A stretch of 64,000 nt of DNA from Sandaracinus amylolyticus. Lineage in GTDB: Bacteria; Myxococcota_A; Polyangia; Polyangiales; Sandaracinaceae. Position 1 is the stretch's first letter. Each line of letters starts with the position of its first letter. Positions 17,228 to 25,829 of the stretch are shown here, one piece after another. The stretch is from NCBI RefSeq assembly GCF_021631985.1, contig NZ_CP070225.1, forward strand, positions 10,690,066 through 10,754,065, read 5' to 3'. A program made the position numbers and the translations under genes. Below the pieces are notes generated by a model, which saw only the letters and a program-made list of their open reading frames with translations, made no database searches and had not been told where the DNA came from.

Positions 17228-18067
17228 TCAGCGCGGGCGCAGCGCGAGGGTGCGCTGCATGAGGCGGCCGAAGGTCGCGGGCTCGAGCTCCATCGGGCGC
17301 GACACGCGCGCGACCGGAGCGCTGGCCACCGGCTCGACCGGGAGGAGCTCGGCGGGCTCCTGGGCACGCGCGGCGAGCTCGCGTGCCTGCTGCTCCGCGC
17401 GCTCCTGGGCTTGCTGCTCGGCGCGGGCCTGGGCCTCGCGCTCGGCGCGGGCGCGGGCCTCGCGACCGGCGCGCTCCTGGGCCTCGCGCTCGGCGCGCTC
17501 GGCGGCTTCGCGCTCGGCGCGGGCGCGGGCCTCGCGCTCCTGGGCCTCGCGCTCGGCGCGTGCGCGTGCTTCGCGTTCGGCGGCCTCGCGCTCGGCGCGT
17601 GCGCGTGCTTCGCGCTCGGCGGCCTCGCGCTCGGCGCGCTCGCGGGCCTCGCGCTCCTGCTGCTCGCGGGCTTCGCGCTCGCGCTGGGCGCGCGCCTCGG
17701 CCTCGCGCATCGCGGCGCCGTCGGCGATCTCGATCTCGCCGGTGCGCACCTCGGCGAACTCGCCGGTCTGCGCGAGCTCCTCGTCCTCCTCGACGACGAC
17801 CTCGATGTCCGGCTCGGCCTTGTCGCGCGGGACCGCGAGCGCCTGCTCCATCGGCGTCGGCGCGCGCATCTTCGCGGGCGCCGCGGCGGCCGCGGGCTTC
17901 GCCACAGCGGGCGCGGGCGCGGACACGACCGGGGCCGCGGCCTTCGTCACGGGCGGGGCGACGCCACCGGCGCGCCCGCGCAGCACGTCCTCGAGGCTCG
18001 GCGGTGCGGGCCGGCGATTGCGCTGCACGCGCTCGAGCAGCGCTTCGAGCTTTCCGACGTCGCTCAT
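17228..18067 (-). CDS. Low-complexity Ala/Glu/Arg coiled-coil protein
   Basis: The 279-residue product begins MSDVGKLEALLERVQRNRRP. Residues ~30-75 are Pro/Ala-rich, ~85-120 are acidic (IEVVVEEDEELAQTGEF), and ~120-245 are a nearly uninterrupted repeat of AREREA/AERAEREA type, predicted to form a long single helix or coiled coil. The underlying DNA (about 17350-17710) is a degenerate tandem repeat. The start overlaps the stop of the upstream gene as ATGA (18064-18067), so the two are translationally coupled. No catalytic domain is visible; a scaffold or spacer role is possible. Confidence 0.7.
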   Translation of the reverse strand: MSDVGKLEALLERVQRNRRPAPPSLEDVLRGRAGGVAPPVTKAAAPVVSAPAPAVAKPAAAAAPAKMRAPTPMEQALAVPRDKAEPDIEVVVEEDEELAQTGEFAEVRTGEIEIADGAAMREAEARAQREREAREQQEREARERAEREAAEREARARAEREAAEREARARAEREAQEREARARAEREAAERAEREAQERAGREARARAEREAQARAEQQAQERAEQQARELAARAQEPAELLPVEPVASAPVARVSRPMELEPATFGRLMQRTLALRPR

Positions 18068-18630
18068 CCCGCTGCCTCCGCGTCCGCGCTCACCGCGAGA
18101 CGCCCGACGATCGCGGGCACGTCGTCGCCGGCGCGCGACCAGTTCCACACCAGCTCCGCGATCTGCGGATCGACGAGCAGGAAGCGCCCGTCGCTCGAGA
18201 CCGGCACGCACGCGACCTCGTGCCGCGCGAGCGCCGAGAAGAGCCCGCCGAGCAGCGCCGCGATCGCGAGGTGATCCGCGTCGAGCTGCGGCAGCTGATC
18301 GAGGCGCGCGCAGAGCGCATCGCCCCAGCGCTCGAGCCGCAGCCGGCCCCATCCGAAGAGCGACACGATGGTCGCGGCGTGACCGAGCACCAGCTCGGGC
18401 GGCGCCTCGCGCGCCTCGCCCTCGAGCGCGCGCGCGACCTCTTCGCCCATGTGGCGACCGAGGCGACGCACCGCGGTGAGATCCCCGTTCTGCACCGCCG
18501 CGGAAACGAGCGGCGCGACGACGGTGTCGGAGAGCACGAGGACCCGGTTCCCACTCCGCGCTCGCACCTCGCCTCCCGCGAGGTCGAACTCGAAGAAACC
18601 CCCGGGGTCGAAGGGCGAAGGCTGAGGCAT
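18064..18630 (-). CDS. Unknown cytoplasmic protein, coupled to the coiled-coil gene
   Basis: The 188-residue product begins MPQPSPFDPGGFFEFDLAGG. It has a helical, hydrophobic middle (AVQNGDLTAVRRLGRHMGEEVARAL, LVLGHAATIVSLFGWGRLRLERWGDAL) resembling the ligand-binding helices of small V4R- or roadblock-type domains, but no motif is decisive. No signal peptide or membrane helix is present. Its stop overlaps the start of the coiled-coil gene by 4 bp, implying that both products act together. Its start codon is back-to-back with the secreted-protein gene on the other strand, so the promoters must lie within neighbouring coding sequence or in the ~50 bp before 18680. Confidence 0.65.
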   Translation of the reverse strand: MPQPSPFDPGGFFEFDLAGGEVRARSGNRVLVLSDTVVAPLVSAAVQNGDLTAVRRLGRHMGEEVARALEGEAREAPPELVLGHAATIVSLFGWGRLRLERWGDALCARLDQLPQLDADHLAIAALLGGLFSALARHEVACVPVSSDGRFLLVDPQIAELVWNWSRAGDDVPAIVGRLAVSADAEAAG

Positions 18631-18679
18631 GCTCGAGTGGCTCTCCTGCCCGTGCTTGTGTAGAAGCTTCGCAGGCTCG

Positions 18680-20107
18680 GTGTCAACTTCCGTTCGGTTT
18701 TCGCGCACCTGCGCGCTCCTCGTGGTCGCGCTCGTCGCGTCGGTCGTGCACGCGCAGGACGACGACGTGTCGCGCGAGGACGGCGTGATCGACGCGTGGG
18801 CGCGGGCCATCGCCGAGGGCAGCATGCCGCGCTGGACCGGGCCTCGCGTCGCGTGGAGCGAGCCCACGCCGCGTCCCGAGGACGACGCCGCGGTCGCGCG
18901 CTCGATGCTCGCGCCGGTCGCGGTGCACGGCGAAGGCGACGTCGAGGCGACGCTCGAGGCGCTCGAGGCCGCGCACGACTGGATGGCGTCGAACGGGTGG
19001 GGCGAGCCCTATCCCGATGGTGGGCGCGGTGGGGGCGACGAGCTCGACGTGTACCTCGTCGACGCGCTCCCCGCGGCGGGTCGCTTCGAGGAGCCCGAGG
19101 CCGCGCCCGGCGAGAGCGAGGAGGTGCCGCCGCGCTCGGTGCGCATCGGATGGGACGTGCCGATCGGATGGGCGTCGCTCGACGCGGTGACCAGCTTCGC
19201 GATGATCGACGCGCGCAGCCCGGACCTCGCGAGCTGTGCGGTGTACGCCTACGCGCAGGCGCTGCTCGCCCAGCAGGATCCCGCGGAGGCGCCGGCGTGG
19301 CGTCGTGCGATCGCGGCGTTCGTGGCGTGGCAGGTGACGGGCTCGTTCGGGTGCGCCGAGGACGCGCTCGCGGCGCAGCAGGCGAGCGCGCATCGAGCGC
19401 TGGTCTCGCACGCGCCGGGCTCGGGCGAAGGCGGCGCGATGCTGCTGGGCGCGATCAGCGCGCGTCACGACGGAGGCAGCGGCGACTTCGTGCGCGACCT
19501 GGTGCAGGGCGCGCGGCAGTGGACGTGGGAGGGCGAGGGGCTGCGCGCCGAGCCCGACGTGTGGCACGCGATCGCGCACTTCCTGTCGCTCTCGCGCACC
19601 CGCGGGACGTGGCCGCGCTTGCTCGAGGAGGTCGCGGTCGCGCGGTACTTCACCGGGGCGCGTGCGGGGCGCGGCGCGGGATCGATCGCGATGATGCGCG
19701 ACGTGCCGGGCGAGGTGCCGGTGGCGCGCGTGGAGTGGGCGCGACTGCCGCGCTCGCCGTACCGCGGTGAGCTCGAGCTGGAGCCCGGCGGGAGCGCGTA
19801 CGTGAGCGTCGACGTACGCGGCGCGCCCGAGGGATCGCGGCTGCGCGTGTGGCTCCGCGGCGAGCACGGCGTGACCTGGTCGATGGTCGCGGTGCGGCTC
19901 GATGCGAGCGGGCGAGAGCTCGGGCGGATGCGTACGCCGATTCGTCGCGAGCCGCGCGCGTATCTACCGGTCGAGCTCGACGCGAACGTCGCCGAGGTGC
20001 TCGTCGTGATCACGAACGTGTCGTGGCGTCGGCCCGACGCCGACGAGCCCGACGAGAACGTGCGCGGGTTCCGCGTGGTCGTGGATCGGGCGGTGGAGAG
20101 CCAGTAG
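18680..20107 (+). CDS. Secreted protein resembling MXAN_6640-type metalloproteases but lacking HExxH
   Basis: I place the start at GTG 18680, which gives a good signal peptide (STSVRFSRTCALLVVALVASVVHA, cleaved before QDDD) in a 475-residue protein. The region with ALEAAHDWMASNGWGEPYPD, GGGDELDVYLVDAL and SFAMIDARSP follows the layout of myxobacterial MXAN_6640-type putative metalloproteases. At the place where those proteins have HExxH, this one reads YAYAQALLAQQ, so the zinc site is gone. A beta-rich C-terminal domain follows. I infer an inactive, binding-only homologue; the family link is by pattern only. Confidence 0.6.
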   Translation: MSTSVRFSRTCALLVVALVASVVHAQDDDVSREDGVIDAWARAIAEGSMPRWTGPRVAWSEPTPRPEDDAAVARSMLAPVAVHGEGDVEATLEALEAAHDWMASNGWGEPYPDGGRGGGDELDVYLVDALPAAGRFEEPEAAPGESEEVPPRSVRIGWDVPIGWASLDAVTSFAMIDARSPDLASCAVYAYAQALLAQQDPAEAPAWRRAIAAFVAWQVTGSFGCAEDALAAQQASAHRALVSHAPGSGEGGAMLLGAISARHDGGSGDFVRDLVQGARQWTWEGEGLRAEPDVWHAIAHFLSLSRTRGTWPRLLEEVAVARYFTGARAGRGAGSIAMMRDVPGEVPVARVEWARLPRSPYRGELELEPGGSAYVSVDVRGAPEGSRLRVWLRGEHGVTWSMVAVRLDASGRELGRMRTPIRREPRAYLPVELDANVAEVLVVITNVSWRRPDADEPDENVRGFRVVVDRAVESQ

Positions 20108-20148
20108 GACGGATCCGAAAGAGCCGTCGTGGACGGCGGTGGGATCCG

Positions 20149-22179
20149 TCAGCGTCGGCGCGCGAGCAGCGCGAGCGCGATCACGATCCACACGAGCGAG
20201 CCGTCGCGGGTGGTGCCGATCGCGCACTGCATCCCTCCGCGCGGCACTGCGACGCCACGCGGGCTCTCGTCGACGCGCACTTCGATCGTCGATGCGCCGA
20301 TCGCGACGCCGTTCGCCTCGCCTTCGATCACGAGGTGCTCGCCCGCGGGTGCGTCGATGGTGAACGCCGCGTCGGCGCGGCCGTGCGCGATCGCGGCGCG
20401 CGCGAGCACGCGACCGTTCGCGCGCAGCACGAGCTCCCCGCCGTGCACCTGCTCGCCCGCGACGTCGATCACGCGCACGATCGCGTGCACGTCGGTCGCG
20501 CGGGGCAGCGCGATCGTGCGGGTGAGCGAGACCGCGCTCCTCGCTGGATCGATCGTGCGCGCCACGTCGGGCGCGAGGCGCGCGTCGAGCCACCGATCGA
20601 GGCGGAGCACGCCCGCGCCGCGGGTGTCGGTCCACGCGTCGGTCGCGTCGGCCGTGGTCGTGAGGAGCGCGCGATCGCGCGCGAGATCGGCGGGTGCGGT
20701 CGAGAGCGCGAGCGCGTACGCGCCCGCGACGACTGCGGCGGCGGCCGAGCTCCCTTCGATCACCAGGTGGGTCTCGTCGACGCGTCGACGATCGAGCACG
20801 GGGCGCGAGCCGCCGATCAGGTTCCAGGGATCGTCGGGCTCGAGATCGCTCGAGAGCGCGGCCGCGAAGAAGCCTCCGGGCGCGATCACGTCGGGGCGCG
20901 CCTGGCCGGTGGCCGAGGGCCCGCGCGCCGAGAACGCCGCGCTCCCGTCGTCGCGCGCCTCGAGCGAGAGCTCGCCGTGCCGCGCTCGCGCGATCGACGC
21001 GCCGACCGCGATCAGCTCGGGCGAGGTCGCGGGGATCGTGACCGACTCGCCGGGGACGACGTGCAGCCCTTCGAGCGCGGGCGTGCCGAGCGTGGGCCCG
21101 AGGTGGGCATCGACGATCCACGCATCGAACGGCGCGTCGCGTCCCGTGACGACGAGCTGGTAGTCGCCCGCGTGCAGCACTGCGTTCGTGCCGCCACCAC
21201 CGATCACCGCGCGCACCGCGTCGGGATCGCGCGCGTCGAGCAGCAGATATCCGCCGGCGTGCGCAGTCATCGCGAGCTCGCCGTCGCGCGCCCGCAGCGA
21301 GGCTCCGTTCGGCGCGATCCACGACACGTCGCGCGCGCCGCGCACCACGATCGCGACCCAGTGCTCGCCGTCGGTGCGCGGCGTCGGCACGTGGACCCCG
21401 ATGCGCGCCGGCGCGCCCGGCAGCGCGCGCCCGGTCGCGTGGATCGCGCGGTCCCCGTCGTTGCCCGCGGCGACGATCAGCGCGTGTCCTTCGCGCGCGA
21501 TCGCGGTGAGCGCGCGCGAGAGCGGCTCGTCGCCGTCGTGCGTTCCGTCGTGCCCGCCGAGTGCGAGCAGCGCGACGGTGCGCGAGGGATCCTCGGCGAG
21601 CGCGAAGCAGAGCTCGGCGCCGCGCGCGACGTCGTCGTCCTCGAAGCCCGCGGCATCGGCGCGCAGCGCGCGCACGACGATCAGCGAGGCGCGTGGTGCC
21701 ACGCCGGCGAGCGGACCGGGCTCGTCTCCGTCGCTGTCGTCTCCCGCGGCGATCGATGCGATCGCGGTGCCGTGGCCGTGGCGGTCGCCGGGCAGCGGTG
21801 TGCCCGCCGCGAGCGCGGCGTCGATGCGTGTGCTCGCGTGGATCGCGACGCCGTGGCGCGCCTCGAGCTCGGCGTGATCGCCGGTCGGCGTGGAGGACTC
21901 GAGATCGACGAGCCAGCGGATGCGCGTGTGTCCCTCGGCGTCGCGCAGGTCGCGATGTCGTGCGTCGACCCCGGTGTCGATCACGCAGATCGTCGCGCCC
22001 TCACCGAGCGTGCCGTGGCGGGACCACGCGAGCGGTGCGCCTGCAGCGTCGGACGCCGAGAGCAGCGGCTGGCGCGGATAACGCGGCGCATCGAGCGCAC
22101 GCATCAGACGCGGGGGCTGCGCGCGCGCCGTGCCCGACATCAGCACGAGCGCGACGGCGACGGCGAGCCGCGCGCGCAT
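20149..22179 (-). CDS. Subtilisin-like serine protease with MYXO-CTERM-type tail
   Basis: The 676-residue secreted protein starts with a signal peptide (MRARLAVAVALVLMSGTARA). S8 catalytic residues are visible: Asp in ICVIDTGVDARH (~65-76), His in DRHGHGTAIAS (~132-142) and Ser in IEGSSAAAAVVAGAY, where the usual GTSxAAP has lost its Pro. The oxyanion Asn lies in IVAAGNDGD. An insertion of ~140 residues separates the Asn and Ser blocks, and a beta-sandwich precedes the C-terminus. The end, MQCAIGTTRDGSLVWIVIAL then RRR, is a Cys + helix + Arg anchor processed in this phylum. The start overlaps the stop of the upstream remnant (TGATG). Confidence 0.85.
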   Translation of the reverse strand: MRARLAVAVALVLMSGTARAQPPRLMRALDAPRYPRQPLLSASDAAGAPLAWSRHGTLGEGATICVIDTGVDARHRDLRDAEGHTRIRWLVDLESSTPTGDHAELEARHGVAIHASTRIDAALAAGTPLPGDRHGHGTAIASIAAGDDSDGDEPGPLAGVAPRASLIVVRALRADAAGFEDDDVARGAELCFALAEDPSRTVALLALGGHDGTHDGDEPLSRALTAIAREGHALIVAAGNDGDRAIHATGRALPGAPARIGVHVPTPRTDGEHWVAIVVRGARDVSWIAPNGASLRARDGELAMTAHAGGYLLLDARDPDAVRAVIGGGGTNAVLHAGDYQLVVTGRDAPFDAWIVDAHLGPTLGTPALEGLHVVPGESVTIPATSPELIAVGASIARARHGELSLEARDDGSAAFSARGPSATGQARPDVIAPGGFFAAALSSDLEPDDPWNLIGGSRPVLDRRRVDETHLVIEGSSAAAAVVAGAYALALSTAPADLARDRALLTTTADATDAWTDTRGAGVLRLDRWLDARLAPDVARTIDPARSAVSLTRTIALPRATDVHAIVRVIDVAGEQVHGGELVLRANGRVLARAAIAHGRADAAFTIDAPAGEHLVIEGEANGVAIGASTIEVRVDESPRGVAVPRGGMQCAIGTTRDGSLVWIVIALALLARRR

Positions 22180-22361
22180 CAGCGCTTCGACTTCTTCGGC
22201 GGCGTCGCGCGCAGCACCTCGATCGTCTTCTCGAGGCGGCGCGCGCGCGTCACCGCGACGAAGTGCTGGCCGTCTCGCGGACTCATCGCCGCGAAGTGGC
22301 CGCCATGCGGCACCGGCTCGAGCGCTGCGGTGAAGCGCTGCATCGAGCCGATGTCTACCAC
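22179..22361 (-). pseudogene. Internally deleted DUF1905/YdeI-type gene remnant
   Basis: A short frame (60 codons from GTG 22361, or 54 from ATG 22343) joins two pieces that normally lie far apart. MQRFTAALEPVPHGGHFA looks like the N-terminus of DUF1905 proteins, and AVTRARRLEKTIEVLRA looks like the extreme C-terminus of the linked YdeI/OmpD-associated domain (KKPETRARRIEKTIEML in typical members, from memory). The ~100 residues normally between them are missing, while the frame is kept. It ends in KKSKR and its stop overlaps the subtilase start. It might still be translated; I call it a remnant. Confidence 0.5.
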
Positions 22362-22375
22362 GTCGGCTGACGACC

Positions 22376-24364
22376 TCAGCGGCGCGCGCGACGGCGCCGG
22401 CGGCGCTTCATCACGGTCTCGCCGTCGCCCTCGGGGTGCGCTGCCTCGGCGTGGAGATCGGGCATCTTCTGGCCGCGCGCGGCGTGCTCGAGCTCGAAGA
22501 GCTGCACCGCCTCTTCGAAGAAGTCGCGGCGCGTGAGCGGCGCGTGGCGCCCGGCGCGCAGGCGTCGCTGCGAGCCGATGATCGCGCGCATGCGCTCCTT
22601 CATGCGGCGCGGCACCGCGAGCGACTCGGTGACCTCGTGCATGAAGTCTTCGTAGGCGACGCTGGGATCCTTCGCGCCCTCGATCGCCTCTTCGATCGGA
22701 CCGAGCAGCAGCGCGCCGAGCAGCACCGAGTCGCTGGGCACGCGCTTGTTGCGCACGGCCGCGTCGATCGCGTCGAGGCGTCCCCAGAGCAGCTTCGAGC
22801 GCGGCGCGTCGTCGTCGAGGAACGACGCGAGCTCGGGCAGCACCACCGAGAGCACGCCCATCTCCCACGCCAGCCAGATCGAGCGGTGCGCCGCGCCGCC
22901 GCGCAGGAGCCGCAGGATCTCCTCGAGCAGGCGGGGCTTCGCGGCCTTCAGGAGCTCCTCGCGCTGCGCGACCATCGCGTCGTAGCAGTCGGGATCGATG
23001 CCGAGATCGAGGCGCGCCGAGAACTTGATCGCGCGCAGGATGCGCACCGGATCTTCGCGGAACCGCACGTCGGGCAGGCCGATCGTGTTGATCGCGCGGC
23101 GCTCGAGATCGCGCAGGCCGCCGACGTAGTCGATCACCTCGCCGCGCTCGACGTCGTAGAAGAGCCCGTTGATCGTGAAGTCGCGGCGCAGCGCGTCCTC
23201 GTGCGGCTCACCGAAGACGTTGTCGTTGCGGATGAGCAGGTCCGCGTCGTCGTCGCGCGCCTTCATCGCGGGGCGCAGCACGGTCGGCACGTCGAGCTCA
23301 CCGCTCTCGATCGCCTCGCGTGCCTCCTCGGCCTCCGCGACGAACGTGTCCTCGTCGGCCGCGGCCGTGGGATCGCGGCGGAACGTGGCGGTCTCGATGA
23401 CCTTCCCGCCGCCGAAGAGGATGTGCGCGAGCCGGAAGCGACGGCCGATGATCCGGCAGTTGCGGAAGAGCTGCTTGACCTCGTGCGGCCGCGCGCTGGT
23501 CGCGACGTCGAAGTCCTTCGCCTTGCGGCCGAGGAGCAGGTCGCGGACGCAGCCGCCGACGAGGTAGGCGCGGAAGCCGTTGCGGTGCAGGCGGCGCAGC
23601 ACCTTGAGCGCGTCCTCGTCGAGGTGCTCCGAGGGGAACGCGCGGCGATGGATCGTCGGCTTGGGGCCGGTGGTCGGGAGCGGCGGGAGCTCGGGGACGC
23701 GCGTGGGCGCGGATCGCGGATCACGATCGCGCGGGCGATCGCGGCGGTCCCGATCGCGCTCCCGCTGGCGCGTCGCGCGATCCGCGGCGCGCAGCTCGCG
23801 GACGATCGCGAGGTCGGCCTCGGTCACGGCGTCGGGATCGCCGTACGCGAAGAGCTCCGCGCGCTCGCTCGGGGCGAGCTCGGTCTGCGCGATCTCGCTC
23901 GGCGCCACGTCGGGCTCCGGTGCCTCGATCTCGACGACCGCGGTCTCGACCAGGAGCGCGACCTCGGCCGCGACGATCTCGGGCTCGGAGGGCGCGGCCT
24001 CGATCGCATCGGGCTCGGCGGCGGCGATCGGCGGCGGGCGGCGGCTGCGACGGCGGCGCTCGGCGGGGCGGGGCGCCTCGGGCGCGGCCTCGGCGACCTC
24101 CGCCGCTTCGGCAGGCGCGTCGGCGATCTCTTCGACGGGCTTCTTGCGGCGCGTGCGCTTCTTCTTCGCAGGCTCGGCCGCTTCGGCGACGGGTTCGGCC
24201 GCGGGCGGGGGAGGGCGGCGGCTTCGCGATCGTCGCGCGCGGGGCACGCCGTTGGTCACCGACGAAGAGCCGTTCGCATCGCGCTCGCCTGCCGCTGCTT
24301 CGTTCGACGCGTCGTCGGACGCCAGGTCAGCGCGCGGGTCGGGCTCGGGGTTCGAGGAATCCAT
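22376..24364 (-). CDS. pcnB: Poly(A) polymerase / tRNA nucleotidyltransferase-family protein with long disordered N-terminus
   Basis: The 662-residue product has a C-terminal ~420-residue class II nucleotidyltransferase: LVGGCVRDLLLGRKAKDFD (~residues 264-282, catalytic Gly-Gly and Asp pair), RRDFTINGLFYD, FREDPVRILRAIKFSARL and a helical RNA-binding body. That layout fits PcnB, which adds 3' poly(A) tails to RNA, or a CCA-adding homologue. The first ~230 residues are low-complexity Ala/Glu/Pro with clusters of basic residues ([17 protein letters not shown]), and the protein ends RRRRRRARR; both ends probably bind RNA. The ATG at 24364 is the best start, since upstream residues are unlike protein. 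Confidence 0.82.
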   Translation of the reverse strand: MDSSNPEPDPRADLASDDASNEAAAGERDANGSSSVTNGVPRARRSRSRRPPPPAAEPVAEAAEPAKKKRTRRKKPVEEIADAPAEAAEVAEAAPEAPRPAERRRRSRRPPPIAAAEPDAIEAAPSEPEIVAAEVALLVETAVVEIEAPEPDVAPSEIAQTELAPSERAELFAYGDPDAVTEADLAIVRELRAADRATRQRERDRDRRDRPRDRDPRSAPTRVPELPPLPTTGPKPTIHRRAFPSEHLDEDALKVLRRLHRNGFRAYLVGGCVRDLLLGRKAKDFDVATSARPHEVKQLFRNCRIIGRRFRLAHILFGGGKVIETATFRRDPTAAADEDTFVAEAEEAREAIESGELDVPTVLRPAMKARDDDADLLIRNDNVFGEPHEDALRRDFTINGLFYDVERGEVIDYVGGLRDLERRAINTIGLPDVRFREDPVRILRAIKFSARLDLGIDPDCYDAMVAQREELLKAAKPRLLEEILRLLRGGAAHRSIWLAWEMGVLSVVLPELASFLDDDAPRSKLLWGRLDAIDAAVRNKRVPSDSVLLGALLLGPIEEAIEGAKDPSVAYEDFMHEVTESLAVPRRMKERMRAIIGSQRRLRAGRHAPLTRRDFFEEAVQLFELEHAARGQKMPDLHAEAAHPEGDGETVMKRRRRRRARR

Positions 24365-24686
24365 GAATCGGGTCAGCCCGTTCGCCGACGTCTCGGCGAC
24401 AGCACGATCCCCGCGTTTCCCGCGCTCCGAAACAGCACCTTCGGCCGAACGGGGCGAACCGGACCCGGCGGGGAATGCGGGGCCAGACCGACCTGTAGCA
24501 GTGCTCCGTTCCGGGGGCAACGGGCCCCGATCCTGCTCGGACGTGGAGGCCGTTCGCGATCGATCGGGAAAATCAGCGTGATTTCGCATGATTGCGCGCT
24601 CGCCCCAGCGCGGCTCGGCCGGGGCGGCGGCCCGCTCCCCCTCGCCCAACGGCGGGCACGCTCGCGATCTTGGACCCCCGGCGAGC
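24365..24686. other. 322-bp intergenic region upstream of pcnB
   Basis: No gene is supported here. It holds the presumed promoter of pcnB (minus strand); the least GC-rich stretch in this part of the window lies at about 24566-24600 and contains the short inverted pair ATCA-GCG-TGAT. The left-hand side of the ABC permease end (24687) is reached without a recognisable U-tract terminator. Confidence 0.5.
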
Positions 24687-25829
24687 TCAGCCCAGCGTCT
24701 TCCGGAAACGGGTCGCGGCGAGCGCCGCGAGCGTCCCGCCGATCGCCGCGAGCGCGAGGATCTCGGGCAGCACGTCCTCGGGCCCCGCGCCGCGCAGCAG
24801 CACCGCGCGCATCGCGATCGCGTAGTGCCGGAGCGGGTTCACCAGCGTGAGCGGCTGCAGCCACGAGGGCATCGCGTGGATGGGCGTCATGATCCCGGAG
24901 AGCAGCGCCGCCGGGAGCATGAAGAGGAAGCCGCCCATGAACGCCTGCTGCTGGGTGCGGCTGATCGTCGAGATGAGCAGGCCCGCGCTCAGCGTCGCGA
25001 CGAGATAGAGAAGCGTCACGCCCGAGAGCAGCACGAGCGAGCCGCGGATCGGCATGTCGAACGCGTACGCGCCGACCGCCATCGCGAGGCCGAAGTCGAA
25101 GAGACCGATCGCCGCGAAGGGGAGCATCTTGCCCGCGATGAGCACGGGCGGGCGCACCGGCGTGACGAGCACCTGCTCGAGCGTGCCGCTCTCGCGCTCT
25201 CGGGCGAGGCCCATCGCGGTGATGATCGTCGTCACGACGAGCAGGAGCATCGCCATGATGCCGGGCACCATGTAGACGGGCGTGCGGAGGCGCGGGTTGT
25301 AGAGGACGCGCGCCTCGAGCGTGGGCGGCGGCGTGAAGCGCGGCGCGGATGCGCCGAGGCGCGCGAGGCGCTCGCCGATCGCTTCGCGGGCCGCGACCTG
25401 CGAGAAGCGCGACGCGGCGTTGGCGGCGACGCTGCTCTTGTTGGGGTTCGTGCCGTCGACGATCACCTGCACCGCGGCGGGCTCGCCCTGCACGCCGCGC
25501 GCGATGCGCCGCGCGAAGTCCTGCTCGATCACGACTGCGGCCGCGGCACGGCCGGTGACCAGCGCGCGCGCGGCCTCGTCGGCGGTGAGCGCTTCGCCCG
25601 CGAGCTCGAGCGTGCGATCGGCGAGCAGGCGCTGCACGAACGTGCGCGACGCGGCGCTGCGATCGTGATCGACGACGACGGTGGGGACGCGATCGATCTC
25701 GAAGCTCACCGCGTTGCCGAAGATGACGAGCTGCAGGACCGGCGCCGCGATGAGCAGCACCATCATGCGCTTGTCGCGCAGGGTCTGGCACACCTCCTTG
25801 GTCACCACGGCGCGGAGCGCGGCGAGCAT
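24687..25829 (-). CDS. ABC-2 type transporter permease (second permease of operon)
   Basis: The 380-residue ABC-2 permease has one N-terminal membrane helix (MMVLLIAAPVLQLVIFGNAV), a ~140-residue periplasmic domain with VPTVVVDHDRSAASRTFV, and five C-terminal helices including YMVPGIMAMLLLVVTTIITA. The motif ARERESGTLEQVLVTPVRP is the amphipathic coupling region of the YbhR/YhhJ family, and PLTLVNPLRHYAIAMRAVLL is the usual end. It resembles the adjacent permease, with which it should form a heterodimer. Start and upstream stop overlap as TGATG at 25827-25831, so translation is coupled. Confidence 0.88.
   Translation of the reverse strand: MLAALRAVVTKEVCQTLRDKRMMVLLIAAPVLQLVIFGNAVSFEIDRVPTVVVDHDRSAASRTFVQRLLADRTLELAGEALTADEAARALVTGRAAAAVVIEQDFARRIARGVQGEPAAVQVIVDGTNPNKSSVAANAASRFSQVAAREAIGERLARLGASAPRFTPPPTLEARVLYNPRLRTPVYMVPGIMAMLLLVVTTIITAMGLARERESGTLEQVLVTPVRPPVLIAGKMLPFAAIGLFDFGLAMAVGAYAFDMPIRGSLVLLSGVTLLYLVATLSAGLLISTISRTQQQAFMGGFLFMLPAALLSGIMTPIHAMPSWLQPLTLVNPLRHYAIAMRAVLLRGAGPEDVLPEILALAAIGGTLAALAATRFRKTLG

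Noticed and set aside
18629..18679. ATG at 18629 as start of the secreted protein gene
   Set aside because: It shares bases with the opposite gene's start codon and puts the signal peptide 20 residues inside. GTG 18680 gives a normal signal peptide.
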